NCBI RefSeq assembly: GCF_000332315.1
Contig: NZ_KB235936.1
Location: forward strand, 315,519-359,627
DNA from: Prochlorothrix hollandica PCC 9006 = CALU 1027
GTDB taxonomy: Bacteria > Cyanobacteriota > Cyanobacteriia > Prochlorotrichales > Prochlorotrichaceae
Direction of reading: 5' to 3'
Length of the DNA: 44,109 nt
Shown here: positions 1 to 8,491 of the stretch, one piece after another
How the letters are laid out: every line of letters begins with the position of its first letter
How positions within the stretch are numbered: position 1 is the stretch's first letter
Translations under genes and position numbers: made by a program
Notes under the pieces: model-generated
Told to the model about the DNA's origin: nothing
What the model saw: the letters and a program-made list of their open reading frames with translations, nothing else
Databases searched by the model: none

Positions 1-42
1 GCCAGACATCCTGGTCTTACGCCCGTTCTTTGTCCATTTAGA

Positions 43-72
43 GTCTTGGGTTAGCCCCAACCCAGACTTTTC
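43..72 (+). terminator. possible rho-independent terminator of an upstream gene
   Basis: An imperfect stem (GTCT-T-GGGTT at 43-52 pairing with AACCCAGAC at 59-67, one bulged T) is followed by TTTT. It would end a gene lying left of the window. The stem is short, so this is tentative. Confidence 0.3.
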
Positions 73-163
73 GATATGCTAACCATGATAGCAAAGATGG
101 GGAACAGAGAGAGAAGACTATGACCCAGCTTGTGGAAGACTGGATAGATCGGTTGCAGGAAGA

Positions 164-190
164 AAAGCCGTCCTAGAAGGACGGGGCTTT
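164..190 (+). other. hairpin next to an 18-codon ORF; possible IS200/IS605-type end
   Basis: AAAGCCGTCCT (164-174) pairs with AGGACGGGGCTTT (178-190), leaving a 3-nt loop and a two-base bulge. The end of a tiny frame starting at ATG 120 (18 codons, stop at 174-176) overlaps it. Hairpins of this look occur at the right ends of IS200/IS605 elements in cyanobacteria, but no TnpA or TnpB is present, so it could equally be a terminator. Confidence 0.3.
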
Positions 191-228
191 AGACCCAGAT
201 TTTCGGTAATGGAGAGATGGAGAGATTA

Positions 229-534
229 ATGGACATACAGGAAGCTTACGATCGCCTGGGGGTTGACCCGGAAGCCACCCCCGCCGCCCTGAAGACCGCG
301 TACCACAAAAAATTACGGGAATTTCCGCCCCAGAAATATCCTGAAGAGTTTAAGGTCATTCGTCAGGCCTACGATCTCCTCAAAAACCCGGTAAAAAGTC
401 TGAATTTCCCTAACTTTTGGGATCCGGATGCCTATAAGACCTTGCCGGATCCGGCTTTGGTGCAACGGGTGCGACTCCAGGTGGAACAGGGCCAGGAAGC
501 CACTTTAGCGGACTTAATTAAGCTTAGTTTTTAG
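229..534 (+). CDS. small J-domain-like protein lacking the HPD motif
   Basis: The product is about 101 residues. The first 55 look like a DnaJ J-domain: helix I around DIQEAYDRLGV, helix II around ALKTAYHKKLREF, and helix III around EEFKVIRQAYDLL. The HPD tripeptide that stimulates DnaK ATPase is absent; the loop between helices II and III reads FPPQKYPEE. It therefore resembles J-like proteins that do not act as normal DnaK partners. An ATG at 217 is also in frame, but ATG 229 has GGAG six bases upstream, while 217 has its purine run too close. It stands alone after a possible terminator. Function unknown. Confidence 0.6.
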   Translation: MDIQEAYDRLGVDPEATPAALKTAYHKKLREFPPQKYPEEFKVIRQAYDLLKNPVKSLNFPNFWDPDAYKTLPDPALVQRVRLQVEQGQEATLADLIKLSF

Positions 535-547
535 GTCGGTTTTTAGG

Positions 548-627
548 GCTTACCGCTGCAAGCGGGACAAGATTAACGGGATAGTGAGGTGCTCCCCGCC
601 CCCCTGTCCCGGCTTAAGTTCATACCC
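548..627. repeat. dispersed hairpin repeat, copy 1 of 3
   Basis: An 80-bp unit beginning GGCTTACCGCT, with a central GC-rich hairpin (GGGATAGTGAGG against CCCCCCTGTCCC, degenerate here) and ending CCCGGCTTAAGTTCATACCC. The same unit recurs at 13262-13341 and 30174-30258. It lies just after the J-like gene. Confidence 0.7.
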
Positions 628-1040
628 GTTTTCTGGTCGGTTTTTAGGTCTGGGATCGCTGCGATCGTGGCCATCGGGGGGAGGAGAGGACACCGGAGTA
701 GGGGACAGGAACCGTAAACCATTCCGGCTGGCCTACCACCAGGGGTAGATTGGGGGGTGCCTTGGCGATCGATCCCCGTCATTCCTCGACCATGGCACGG
801 GTTGCCTCACCCTAGGGGGGGGGTAGGGAACCTTCGATAACCCCCTATAATAGATCCCCGGTGCCTTACACTTGGAGCCAGTCACTAACTCCGCTCTAAA
901 GAACGGAGCTGACCTGAACCACCTTAGATGAATCCGTGGGCACTCCAGCGTCCTGGCTCGATTCTTGCCATAGTCGTCAACGTCATGGTGGCAAACCTGA
1001 GTGCCTTGTTTTTTAAGAGAGCGGTCTTGCGATTCCCCCT
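628..1040. other. intergenic stretch, no gene seen
   Basis: This 413-bp stretch is GC-rich with poly-G and poly-C runs and contains a TATAAT at 845-850 but no convincing -35 box. I see no conserved protein on either strand and no structured RNA that I recognise. It probably holds the promoter of the DUF3038-DUF4335 pair. Confidence 0.4.
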
Positions 1041-1661
1041 ATGAGTACCTCTGTGAGCGTTACGTCTCCACCTCCACCGGCTGGGGCAATCCCCACTGTG
1101 TTGGAGAATTTGCCGGATATTCCCCTGCGGGGCGGAGAGTGTCCCCGTCGTGCCCGTCAGCAATTGGATTTAATGTTGCTGGCGATCGAATCCCTACAAC
1201 TGGGGGGATCCGAGGTCATGTTAGCGGTGGCGAGGGATTTAAGCTTGCTGGATGTGCTCAAAAACCGGGTTTATCTCTGGCAAATACGCAGCAGTAACCC
1301 CATGCGACGTTGGACCCAGCGTCGTTCCCTCAGTCCCCTGGAAGCCAAAGCCCTGGTGGCCATTATTTGCTATATGTCCCGCCGCTTAACGGTGGTGGTG
1401 CGGGAGTTGCTCCTAGCGGCTCAGCAACTGTCGGGTAAAGGTCAACCCTTGGCCAACCACTTTCGCTTGGCGGACTATTTGGAGCGGTTCCGTGCCCATT
1501 TCCGATCGCGGATGAACCCCAAGCGATCGGCGGTGCTGGTGTATGGGGACGACGATCGCCTCAATGCCCTAGCCTTAGAATTGCTGCGGCAGTTGTTATT
1601 TTGCACCGGCACCTCCGGAACCCAGCGGTTCTGGATCAGTTTATTTGATGGAGAGGTTTAG
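1041..1661 (+). CDS. DUF3038 family protein
   Basis: The 206-residue product matches the cyanobacterial DUF3038 family over its whole length: a Pro-rich N-terminus, the block PRRARQQLDLMLLAIESL (about 35-52), a middle segment with NRVYLW, RRSLSPLEAKALV and RLADYLERFRAHFRSRMNP, and the family's C-terminal ending FCTGTSGTQRFWISLFDGEV. No membrane segment or catalytic motif is visible. Its role is unknown. The next gene (DUF4335) starts 5 bp after the stop, so they are likely co-transcribed and translationally coupled; this pairing is usual in cyanobacteria. Confidence 0.85.
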   Translation: MSTSVSVTSPPPPAGAIPTVLENLPDIPLRGGECPRRARQQLDLMLLAIESLQLGGSEVMLAVARDLSLLDVLKNRVYLWQIRSSNPMRRWTQRRSLSPLEAKALVAIICYMSRRLTVVVRELLLAAQQLSGKGQPLANHFRLADYLERFRAHFRSRMNPKRSAVLVYGDDDRLNALALELLRQLLFCTGTSGTQRFWISLFDGEV

Positions 1662-1666
1662 GATCC

Positions 1667-3268
1667 ATGCAGTTGCAACGCCGTTATCACTTACCCAACT
1701 GCACCTTAGTGTTGGATGGCCTGCCGGACTCTGCCAACACCAGTTTTGAAGCCTCTCAACGCTTAAGTATTTTACTCAATGCCGAGTGTCACTTGGCCGG
1801 TCATGATCCCTTTATTAGCGGCGGTCGAGTCTTCTTCACCGATCTGGTGACCAGCGTTAGCCACTATGCCCAGCAGTGTCTCAGCGGGGTTCCCGGCCCA
1901 GAACCCACCGCCTCTAGCTTGGTGCGCCTGACCCGCACGGGGGACGATCGCCACCAAATGCAAATTTCCCCCGAAGACCACGATGGGACACCCTCCCGCT
2001 ACCCCGGCCTTGCCAATGCCCTGCGCACCCTGGATCTGACCACGGTGCAACTGTTTGATTTGGTGGAAGCCATCGACCAGTTCTTTGCGGACCCCCTGGC
2101 TTTGCCGAACTTTACCCTGGCCCTGCGGCCCGTCTCCAAACGAGCCATCGCCCCCGTGGAACCCTTAGCCCAGCGGGTTTTGACCCCAGCCCTAGGGGTG
2201 GTGACCTTAGCCGCTGCCGGGATTATGCTCTTCAATCTGCCTATCCCCAAGGTGGAAACCCCTCGGGAACTGTTGCCCGAAGGTCAAACCAGCAGCGCCC
2301 CCGATACCCCTGGGGCTGGGGTCAATGGTGACGGTGAGGGCACTGAGTCCCCGACTGCTGAAGGGGCAGAGACGACAGCCCCAGAGTCCGAAACCCCAGA
2401 GTCCGAAACCCCAGATTCCGAAACCCTGGATCCGGCGACCCTCGATCCGGCAACCCTGGCAACCGTAGCAGCAGAAGCCCTCACCACCGCTCTGGATCAG
2501 TCCCCCGTCATTGGCGATCGCCAGCAATTATCCCAAATCACCGCCACCCTCTTCGATCGCCTCAATAGCACCTGGGCCGATATGGACAAGCCCACCTTCA
2601 GCGAGTCCCTCCTCTATCGCCTGGGGGTCAGTGCCGATGGCAATATTCTGGGCTATCGCAACGAAAATGCGGCGGCTCGCACCTATGTGGATGAGACTCC
2701 CCTCTTGGATCTGCTCTATTTGCCTGCCCCTGGGGCACCGGTTCCGACGGAGCCGTTGGCGGAATTCCGGGTGGTGTTCACCCCCTCCGGCAAGCTGGAA
2801 GTCAGTCCCTGGCATGGCTATCCCCCCGAAGGGGAAGTGCTGGCCTCGCCCACACCCCAGGCGCAACCCACCCCCCAAGGGCAACCCAGGGTCACCCCAT
2901 CTCCCTCGGCCACGCCCCAACCCTCTCCCCGTCCCCAGGCCCAGACCCCCAGGGGCACCTCCGGCACTCTCATTACCAGTGGGGATACTCTGGGTGATAT
3001 GACTCAATCCCTGTATCAAAGCCTAGATAAAGCCTGGGATCAGTCCCCCACCTTTAGCGATCGCCTCACCTATCAGGTGACGGTCAATGCTAAGGGTGAA
3101 ATCTTGGACTATAAAGCGGTGACGGTGGGGGCCGATCGCTTCGGCTCCGAATTACCCTTGACTGACTTGGAACAGGCGGATGCTGACAATAGCTCTTTTG
3201 GCATTTTCCGGGTGGTGTTCACCCCCTCCGGGGTGCTGGAGGTCAGTCCCTGGGACGGGACGGAGTAA
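1667..3268 (+). CDS. DUF4335 family membrane protein
   Basis: The 533-residue product begins with the DUF4335 signature MQLQRRYHLPNCTLVLDGL and forms a pair with the DUF3038 gene just upstream. After about 165 residues comes one transmembrane segment (about 171-193), then a low-complexity linker with ESETP/DPATL repeats (about 235-265). The C-terminus carries two related modules (about 290-385 and 435-530), each ending FRVVFTPSGxLEVSPW, separated by a Pro-rich spacer. This suggests an internal duplication exposed on one side of a membrane. Function unknown; the sequence shows no enzyme motif. Confidence 0.8.
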   Translation: MQLQRRYHLPNCTLVLDGLPDSANTSFEASQRLSILLNAECHLAGHDPFISGGRVFFTDLVTSVSHYAQQCLSGVPGPEPTASSLVRLTRTGDDRHQMQISPEDHDGTPSRYPGLANALRTLDLTTVQLFDLVEAIDQFFADPLALPNFTLALRPVSKRAIAPVEPLAQRVLTPALGVVTLAAAGIMLFNLPIPKVETPRELLPEGQTSSAPDTPGAGVNGDGEGTESPTAEGAETTAPESETPESETPDSETLDPATLDPATLATVAAEALTTALDQSPVIGDRQQLSQITATLFDRLNSTWADMDKPTFSESLLYRLGVSADGNILGYRNENAAARTYVDETPLLDLLYLPAPGAPVPTEPLAEFRVVFTPSGKLEVSPWHGYPPEGEVLASPTPQAQPTPQGQPRVTPSPSATPQPSPRPQAQTPRGTSGTLITSGDTLGDMTQSLYQSLDKAWDQSPTFSDRLTYQVTVNAKGEILDYKAVTVGADRFGSELPLTDLEQADADNSSFGIFRVVFTPSGVLEVSPWDGTE

Positions 3269-3467
3269 GCCAGCGGTTCCCTGGGGGATTTTGAGCCAAG
3301 GGCTAGGACTGATGGTCTTGGTCGGCTGCTCCCCTGGAACGCTGTCCCTGGGATAGCGGCCTGTACTTTGGCCTGCGTCCCATCGCCCTCCCCCTCCACG
3401 CCGTTACCCTGGTGCTGCTCCTCTTGTTTGCATCGTTTCTTCTTAAACCCTTACCGCCTATTTCCCG

Positions 3468-4763
3468 ATGATTGAACGCTACACCCTCCCGGCCATGGGC
3501 AACCTCTGGACCGAGGATTATAAATTGCAAACCTGGCTCCAGGTGGAAATCGCTGTTTGCGAAGCTCAGGCAGACCTGGGGTACATTCCAGCGGAGGCCG
3601 TCGCGGAGATTAAAGCCAAGGCTCAGTTTGATGTGGCGAGGGTGCGGGAGATTGAAGCCGAAACCCGCCATGATGTCATCGCATTTCTCACCAACGTCAA
3701 TGAATATGTGGGAGATGCGGGCCGCTATATTCACCTGGGTCTCACCAGTTCCGATATGTTGGATACGGCCCTGGCGCTGCAATTGGTGGCTAGTGTCAGT
3801 GAGCTGCTGGAGCAGTTGGAAGACCTGATCCATGCCACCCGTAGCCAAGCCCAGGCCCACCGCTACACCATTATGGCTGGGCGTTCCCACGGCATTCATG
3901 CCGAACCCATTACCTTTGGCTTTAAGGTGGCTGGGTGGCTGGCGGAATTGTTGCGGCACCGCGATCGCCTGATTCGCCTGCGGGAAACCGTGGCCGTGGG
4001 CAAAATTTCCGGGGCCGTGGGCACCTATGCCAATGTGGATCCCCAGGTGGAAGCCCTCACCTGCCAGAAGCTGGGACTGACTCCCGATATGGCCTCAACC
4101 CAGGTGATTTCTAGGGATATCCACGCCGAGTATATGCAGGTGTTGGCCCTGCTGACGGCCTCCATTGAGCGGGTGGCGGTGGAAATTCGCAACCTACAAC
4201 GCACCGATGTCTTGGAAGTGGAAGAGTATTTCGCCAAGGGCCAAAAGGGATCCTCCGCCATGCCCCATAAACGGAACCCGATTCGATCGGAGCGCCTCAC
4301 CGGCTTAGCGCGGGTGGTGCGGGGCTATGCCATGGCGGCCTTGGAAAATGTGGCCCTGTGGCATGAGCGGGATATTTCCCACAGTTCCGTGGAGCGGATG
4401 ATGTTGCCCGATGCCTCCACGGTGACCCATTTCATGGTGGCGGAACTGACGGATCTCATCAAAAATCTGCTGGTCTACCCCGAAAATATGGAGCGCAATC
4501 TTTATTGCTATGGGGGGGTGGTCTTTAGTCAGCGGGTGTTGCTGGCTTTGGTGGATAAGGGTTTGAGTCGAGAGGATGCCTATCGCTGGGTGCAGGGGGC
4601 GGCCCATGGAGCTTGGAATCAGGAGGGGGGTAATTTCCGGGCCTTGGTGGAACAAAGTCCAGACATTACGGCCCATCTGTCAGCCCCAGAGATTGCCGAG
4701 TGCTTTGATGCCAAGCATCACCTCAAGCATCTGGATACCATTTTCCAGCGGCTAGGCATTTAG
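3468..4763 (+). CDS. purB: adenylosuccinate lyase
   Basis: PurB catalyses two beta-eliminations in purine synthesis: SAICAR to AICAR plus fumarate, and adenylosuccinate to AMP plus fumarate. The 431-residue length is typical. The fumarase/aspartase superfamily signature SSAMPHKRNP lies around residues 262-271, and TSSDMLDTA around 88-96 and GRSHGIHAEP around 138-147 are the other conserved blocks with the catalytic histidine. The ATG at 3468 overlaps the stop of a short hydrophobic frame (about 3350-3470) that lacks a clear start codon; I do not call that frame. The solute-binding protein gene is convergent 11 bp downstream. Confidence 0.95.
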   Translation: MIERYTLPAMGNLWTEDYKLQTWLQVEIAVCEAQADLGYIPAEAVAEIKAKAQFDVARVREIEAETRHDVIAFLTNVNEYVGDAGRYIHLGLTSSDMLDTALALQLVASVSELLEQLEDLIHATRSQAQAHRYTIMAGRSHGIHAEPITFGFKVAGWLAELLRHRDRLIRLRETVAVGKISGAVGTYANVDPQVEALTCQKLGLTPDMASTQVISRDIHAEYMQVLALLTASIERVAVEIRNLQRTDVLEVEEYFAKGQKGSSAMPHKRNPIRSERLTGLARVVRGYAMAALENVALWHERDISHSSVERMMLPDASTVTHFMVAELTDLIKNLLVYPENMERNLYCYGGVVFSQRVLLALVDKGLSREDAYRWVQGAAHGAWNQEGGNFRALVEQSPDITAHLSAPEIAECFDAKHHLKHLDTIFQRLGI

Positions 4764-4774
4764 CAGCCCCAACC

Positions 4775-6058
4775 TTAGTTTTGGGGCCAACTGGCTTCGA
4801 TGTCTGCGAGGACCCGATCGCGATCGCTGCCGCTGACATAATCCACCATCCCGGACCAAAAGGTACCCGTCCCCACCTCGCTGGGCATCAGATCGGACCC
4901 ATCAAAGCGAATCACCGTCGCCTCTTGCAACAACGCCGCCTGCTGACGGGACAAGTCATCCGGGTAGAGATCCAGAGACACCTGGCGATGGGGGGAGAGA
5001 TAGCCGCCAAAATTAACCCAGGCTTCATGGGGTTTGACCGTGGCGAAATAGGCCATCAGCGATCGGGCCTCCGGCGTATCCTGGAGCATTCCCAAGGCAA
5101 TGCCCCCCACCAATAGGGGAGTGCCCTGGGCCGGGTCAATGGGGGGCAGGGGGAAGAAGGCCACATCCGTGGTCAGATCCAGATCTTCTGGGAAAAAGGA
5201 CTGGACGAAACTCGCCTGCCGATGGAGGTAGCAACCGGGGGGATCCGTAAACAGGGGGTTAATGGCATCTTGGAACGAGGTACTAATGACCCCCACACTG
5301 CCCCCCAGCACCCACTGGGGATTGCGGACGATCGCCCCAAAATAATCCAAGGCCCGTTGCACCGTTGGATCCGTGAAGGGAATGTCATGGTTAACCCACT
5401 GGTCATAGACCGCTGGACCTGCCGTGCGCAACATAATATCTTCGATCCAATCCGTGGCTGGCCAGCCGGACGCATCCCCCCCCTCAATGCCCACACACCA
5501 GGGCACTTGACCCGCCGCCACCATGGTTTCCCCCAGGGCTGTCATCTCGGCCCAGGTGGTGGGAACGGTGTAGCCCTGGGCGGCAAATTGGCGGGGACTA
5601 TACCACACCAGACTCTTGACATTGGCCCGTAACCACAGCCCATAGGGGCGATCGTCCACGCTGCCCAACTCTAGCCACTGTTCCCCAAAAGCATCCTCCA
5701 GGGTCCCCGCCTGCAGCACCTGATCTAGGCTCACCATGTGGCCCGATCGCACCAAATTTTTCATCAGTCCCGGTTGGGGGAAAATGGCGATCTGGGGCAC
5801 ATCTCCCGCTTCCACCCGCAGGGGCAAGATGGTGGCAAACGCCTCGGTTCCCTCATAGATCACGTCAATGCCACTGCTGGTTTCAAAGTCCCTAAAGACC
5901 TCCTCCAGTTGGTCTGCACCGTTGCCCGTTAAGGATCCCAGCACGGTTATGGTGGGGCGATCGGCGTTAGAACCCGTGGGATTCCCCCCACAGGCTGATA
6001 GCAAAACAGCAAGGCTCAGCACCAGGCATCTGTGGCGTAAGGACAAGGGTAGGGGCAT
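4775..6058 (-). CDS. ABC transporter extracellular sugar-binding lipoprotein
   Basis: The N-terminus is a lipoprotein signal peptide with lipobox LLSAC (Cys23), so the 427-residue protein should be anchored outside the plasma membrane. The body is a family 1 extracellular solute-binding protein: TITVLGSLTG at the start, IAIFPQPGLMKNLVRSG and ATDWIEDIMLRTAGPAVYDQWV resemble alpha-glucoside or glucosylglycerol binding proteins of the AglE/GgtB type. Those proteins deliver a sugar to a permease pair. No permease or ATPase gene is adjacent, so it either works with components encoded elsewhere or serves another uptake system. The substrate is an inference. Confidence 0.8.
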   Translation of the reverse strand: MPLPLSLRHRCLVLSLAVLLSACGGNPTGSNADRPTITVLGSLTGNGADQLEEVFRDFETSSGIDVIYEGTEAFATILPLRVEAGDVPQIAIFPQPGLMKNLVRSGHMVSLDQVLQAGTLEDAFGEQWLELGSVDDRPYGLWLRANVKSLVWYSPRQFAAQGYTVPTTWAEMTALGETMVAAGQVPWCVGIEGGDASGWPATDWIEDIMLRTAGPAVYDQWVNHDIPFTDPTVQRALDYFGAIVRNPQWVLGGSVGVISTSFQDAINPLFTDPPGCYLHRQASFVQSFFPEDLDLTTDVAFFPLPPIDPAQGTPLLVGGIALGMLQDTPEARSLMAYFATVKPHEAWVNFGGYLSPHRQVSLDLYPDDLSRQQAALLQEATVIRFDGSDLMPSEVGTGTFWSGMVDYVSGSDRDRVLADIEASWPQN

Positions 6059-6161
6059 GGGAGGCGGTGGGGTAGAGGTGGGCGATCGTCTGGGGCACGG
6101 TTGCCCTAGCCTACCCTAGCCTACCAAGCCCTGGGTATGGGGATCGCGGTTAAGACGGCGG

Positions 6162-6830
6162 TTAAGGCCGATGGCTCCCGAAGACTTGGCTGACAAGGCG
6201 CTGTTGCTCTGACACCGTTAAATCCCGCCACTGACCGGGCTGCAACCCCTCTAGGGTCAGCCGTAGGGGGGGCCGTAGGCTGTGTAATTCTAGGGCCACC
6301 CGCACCAGGCGCAGGGTGGGAAAGCCGACAGCGGCGGTCATGCGCCGCACTTGGCGATTGCGGCCTTCCTGGAGGGTCAGGGCCAGCCAGCAGGTGGGAA
6401 TGGCTTTACGGAAGCGGATCGGGGGCGTGCGGGGGGGGAGATCGGGTTCTCGGTCTAGGCGATGCACTTGGGCCGGTTTGGTGCGGTAGTCTTTGATGGT
6501 GACCCCCCGTTGGAGCTGGGCTAGGGCGGCTGCATCGGGGATACCCTCCACCTGAACCCAGTAGGTGCGGCTGTGGCCAAAGCGGGGATGAATGATGCGG
6601 TGCTGCACTTGGCCATGGTTGGTCAGCAGCAGCAAGCCTTCGCTGTCCCGATCGAGGCGGCCCACTGGATAAACCGACTTGACCGGGATATAGTCCTGAA
6701 GGGTGGGGCGGGGGTTCTGCTGGTCGCTGTCGGGGCTAGGGCTGGGTCCGCGATCGTCCGCCGTCCCGTCACTAAATTGACAGAGGACGTTATGGGGCTT
6801 ATGGAACAGTAAATAACGGTAGCGAGCCAT
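6162..6830 (-). CDS. rRNA pseudouridine synthase, RsuA/RluE type
   Basis: The 222-residue product begins directly with YLLFHKP, the N-terminal strand of the RsuA/RluB/E/F catalytic domain, without an S4 RNA-binding domain, as in RluE (23S rRNA). The catalytic aspartate sits in [16 protein letters not shown] (Asp60). [12 protein letters not shown] near residue 150 is the second conserved block. A low-complexity insert rich in Asp, Pro and Ser occupies about residues 21-44, where most relatives have a short loop. The gene is divergent from nadK across about 540 bp of repeats. The exact rRNA target is inferred from domain layout. Confidence 0.85.
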   Translation of the reverse strand: MARYRYLLFHKPHNVLCQFSDGTADDRGPSPSPDSDQQNPRPTLQDYIPVKSVYPVGRLDRDSEGLLLLTNHGQVQHRIIHPRFGHSRTYWVQVEGIPDAAALAQLQRGVTIKDYRTKPAQVHRLDREPDLPPRTPPIRFRKAIPTCWLALTLQEGRNRQVRRMTAAVGFPTLRLVRVALELHSLRPPLRLTLEGLQPGQWRDLTVSEQQRLVSQVFGSHRP

Positions 6831-6985
6831 GGAAACCCAGGGAATACGGCAGCGAATCTGGGAACGTCCCCGATGGAGAGGGCAATCCCCTTAAAATTTG
6901 ACGGGGTGGGGGGGAGCAGAGTCCACAACTCCCAGCATCATAGAGCAAGCACCTAGGCCGGGTTGCCCACGGTTAGCTTTAGCTA

Positions 6986-7009
6986 GACAAGGGGCTTAAG
7001 CCCCTTGTC
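6986..7009. repeat. perfect 24-nt palindrome
   Basis: GACAAGGGGCTT at 6986-6997 is immediately followed by its exact reverse complement. It lies between the divergent rluE-like and nadK genes, so it is not an obvious terminator for either. It could be an operator or a small repeat. Confidence 0.6.
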
Positions 7010-7043
7010 CCTGACGGACACCAGTGCCTGACGCGACGCAAAG

Positions 7044-7272
7044 TAACTATTCAGGGGGGAGGAAGTGAGTAGGGTGTCAGCCCCACGATCGCCGGTCGGA
7101 GCCGGATCAACGGGGTGCATTGCACCTTGGAACCATCGACTTCGGGTAGGGTTCTTGCCCCTGTGCCGACCCTCTTGGCGACCCACAGCCGGGGCAACCA
7201 CGGGGGGATTGCCCCTACCAAAATCGGTGAACCCACCCCAGGGAAATGGATCCTCTCCAATCGCCTAAGGTC
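7044..7272. mobile_element. MITE-like dispersed element, copy A (one end missing)
   Basis: This starts with TAACTATTCAGGGG and continues as a close reverse-orientation match to the element at 12235-12622: the ATCAACGGGGTGCATT, CCTTGGAACCATCGACTTCGG and GGATTGCCCCTACCAAAATCGG blocks all recur. Similarity stops after GCCTAAGGTC, so the second terminal repeat is missing. Copy A contains one internal unit, where copy B has two in tandem. Confidence 0.7.
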
Positions 7273-7367
7273 GGTTTGTCTGTCACGCCGGGGATAGTCG
7301 CGATGGTTTTGCAACAGAAAACTGCCTGAACACCGCTTAGGGATAGGGTCATGCCAGAGGGGAAACC

Positions 7368-8303
7368 GTGGAACTGAAACAGGTCATTATTGCCCATAAA
7401 GCCAGGGATCAAGACAGTCAGCGTCAAGCCGAGAAATGTGCGCGGGAACTGGAAAAGCTGGGTTGCAAGGTGCTGATGGGTCCCAGTGGTCCCAAGGATA
7501 ATCCCTATCCCGTGTTTTTGGCTTCAGCGGGTGAACCCATTGACTTGGCCATTATTTTGGGGGGGGATGGCACGGCCCTGGGGGCGGCGCGGCAATTGTC
7601 CCCGGAAGGCATCCCCATTTTGGCCATTAATGTGGGGGGACACCTGGGGTTTTTGACGGAATCCTATGAAGTCCTGGAGGATACCCAGACCATTTGGCAA
7701 CGGTTGCAGGGCGATCGCTATGCGGTGCAACGGCGGATGATGCTCCAAGCCACCCTCTATGAAGGCAACCGCACCAACCGGGAACCCATGAGCGATGTGT
7801 TTTTTGCCCTCAATGAAATGTGTGTGAAACCGGCGGCGATCGATCGAACCCCCGTTTCTGTGCTGGAAATGGAAGTGGATGGAGAAATCGTCGATCAATA
7901 CCATGGGGATGGCTTGATTGTGGCGACCCCCACGGGTTCCACGGGCTACACGGTGTCCGCCAATGGTCCGCTGCTGCATCCGGGGATGGATGCGATCGTG
8001 GTGACCCCCATTTGCCCCATGAGTTTATCCAGTCGTTCCATTGTCTTACCCCCCGGTTCCACCGTCAGCATTTGGCCCTTAGCAGACCATGATCTCAGTA
8101 CCAAGCTGTGGCTCGATGGAGTCCATGGGACGGCCATTTGGCCCGGTCAACGGGTGGATGTGTCCATGGCCAATTGTGTGGCGGAATTTATTATTTTGCG
8201 GGAAAACTATTCCTATTTCCGCACCCTTCGGGACAAGTTGCAGTGGGCTGGGGCTAGGATTCATTACACCAATAACCATCGCAATGGCTACTCATCCCCC
8301 TGA
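7368..8303 (+). CDS. nadK: NAD kinase
   Basis: NadK phosphorylates NAD to NADP with ATP or polyphosphate. The 311-residue product has the family's diagnostic GGDGT (residues 65-69), NVGGHLGFLTE (about 88-98), the NE motif in ALNEMCVKP, and the Gly-rich ATPTGSTGYTVSANGP segment. It starts with GTG at 7368, preceded by AGAGGGG at a suitable distance. Cyanobacteria often have two NAD kinase genes; this looks like a full-length copy. It stands alone, with a repeat-rich gap on each side. Confidence 0.95.
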   Translation: MELKQVIIAHKARDQDSQRQAEKCARELEKLGCKVLMGPSGPKDNPYPVFLASAGEPIDLAIILGGDGTALGAARQLSPEGIPILAINVGGHLGFLTESYEVLEDTQTIWQRLQGDRYAVQRRMMLQATLYEGNRTNREPMSDVFFALNEMCVKPAAIDRTPVSVLEMEVDGEIVDQYHGDGLIVATPTGSTGYTVSANGPLLHPGMDAIVVTPICPMSLSSRSIVLPPGSTVSIWPLADHDLSTKLWLDGVHGTAIWPGQRVDVSMANCVAEFIILRENYSYFRTLRDKLQWAGARIHYTNNHRNGYSSP

Positions 8304-8330
8304 GTGCCTGACGGGTGCCGCTTTGGCTGC

Positions 8331-8425
8331 CCTCACCCTAAATCCCTCTCCCAGAACGGGAGAGGGACTTTGAACGTTCTGGCTCCCCGTCTCCCGTCCT
8401 GGGAGAAGGGGCTGGGGGATGAGGG
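8331..8425. repeat. palindromic intergenic repeat, CCCTCTCCC/GGGAGAGGG type
   Basis: CCTCACCCTAAATCCCTCTCCC is followed by GGGAGAGGG and a second arm CTCCCGTCCTGGGAGAAGGGG. The same consensus recurs on the other strand at 40269-40413. It is a common style of bacterial intergenic palindrome and may act as a terminator after nadK. Confidence 0.6.
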
Positions 8426-8491
8426 ATGAAGAACACGTTGCCACACTGGGATGCTCCCCTAACGCTTTGATGAACGCATGGGCTTTGAGCT

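Noticed and set aside
3303-3959. 218-codon minus-strand frame at the start of purB
   Set aside because: Antisense to purB, with no family similarity.
7065-7314. Overlapping short frames in the rluE-nadK gap
   Set aside because: They are repeat-derived (copy A of the MITE-like element) and match translations from copy B in the same way.
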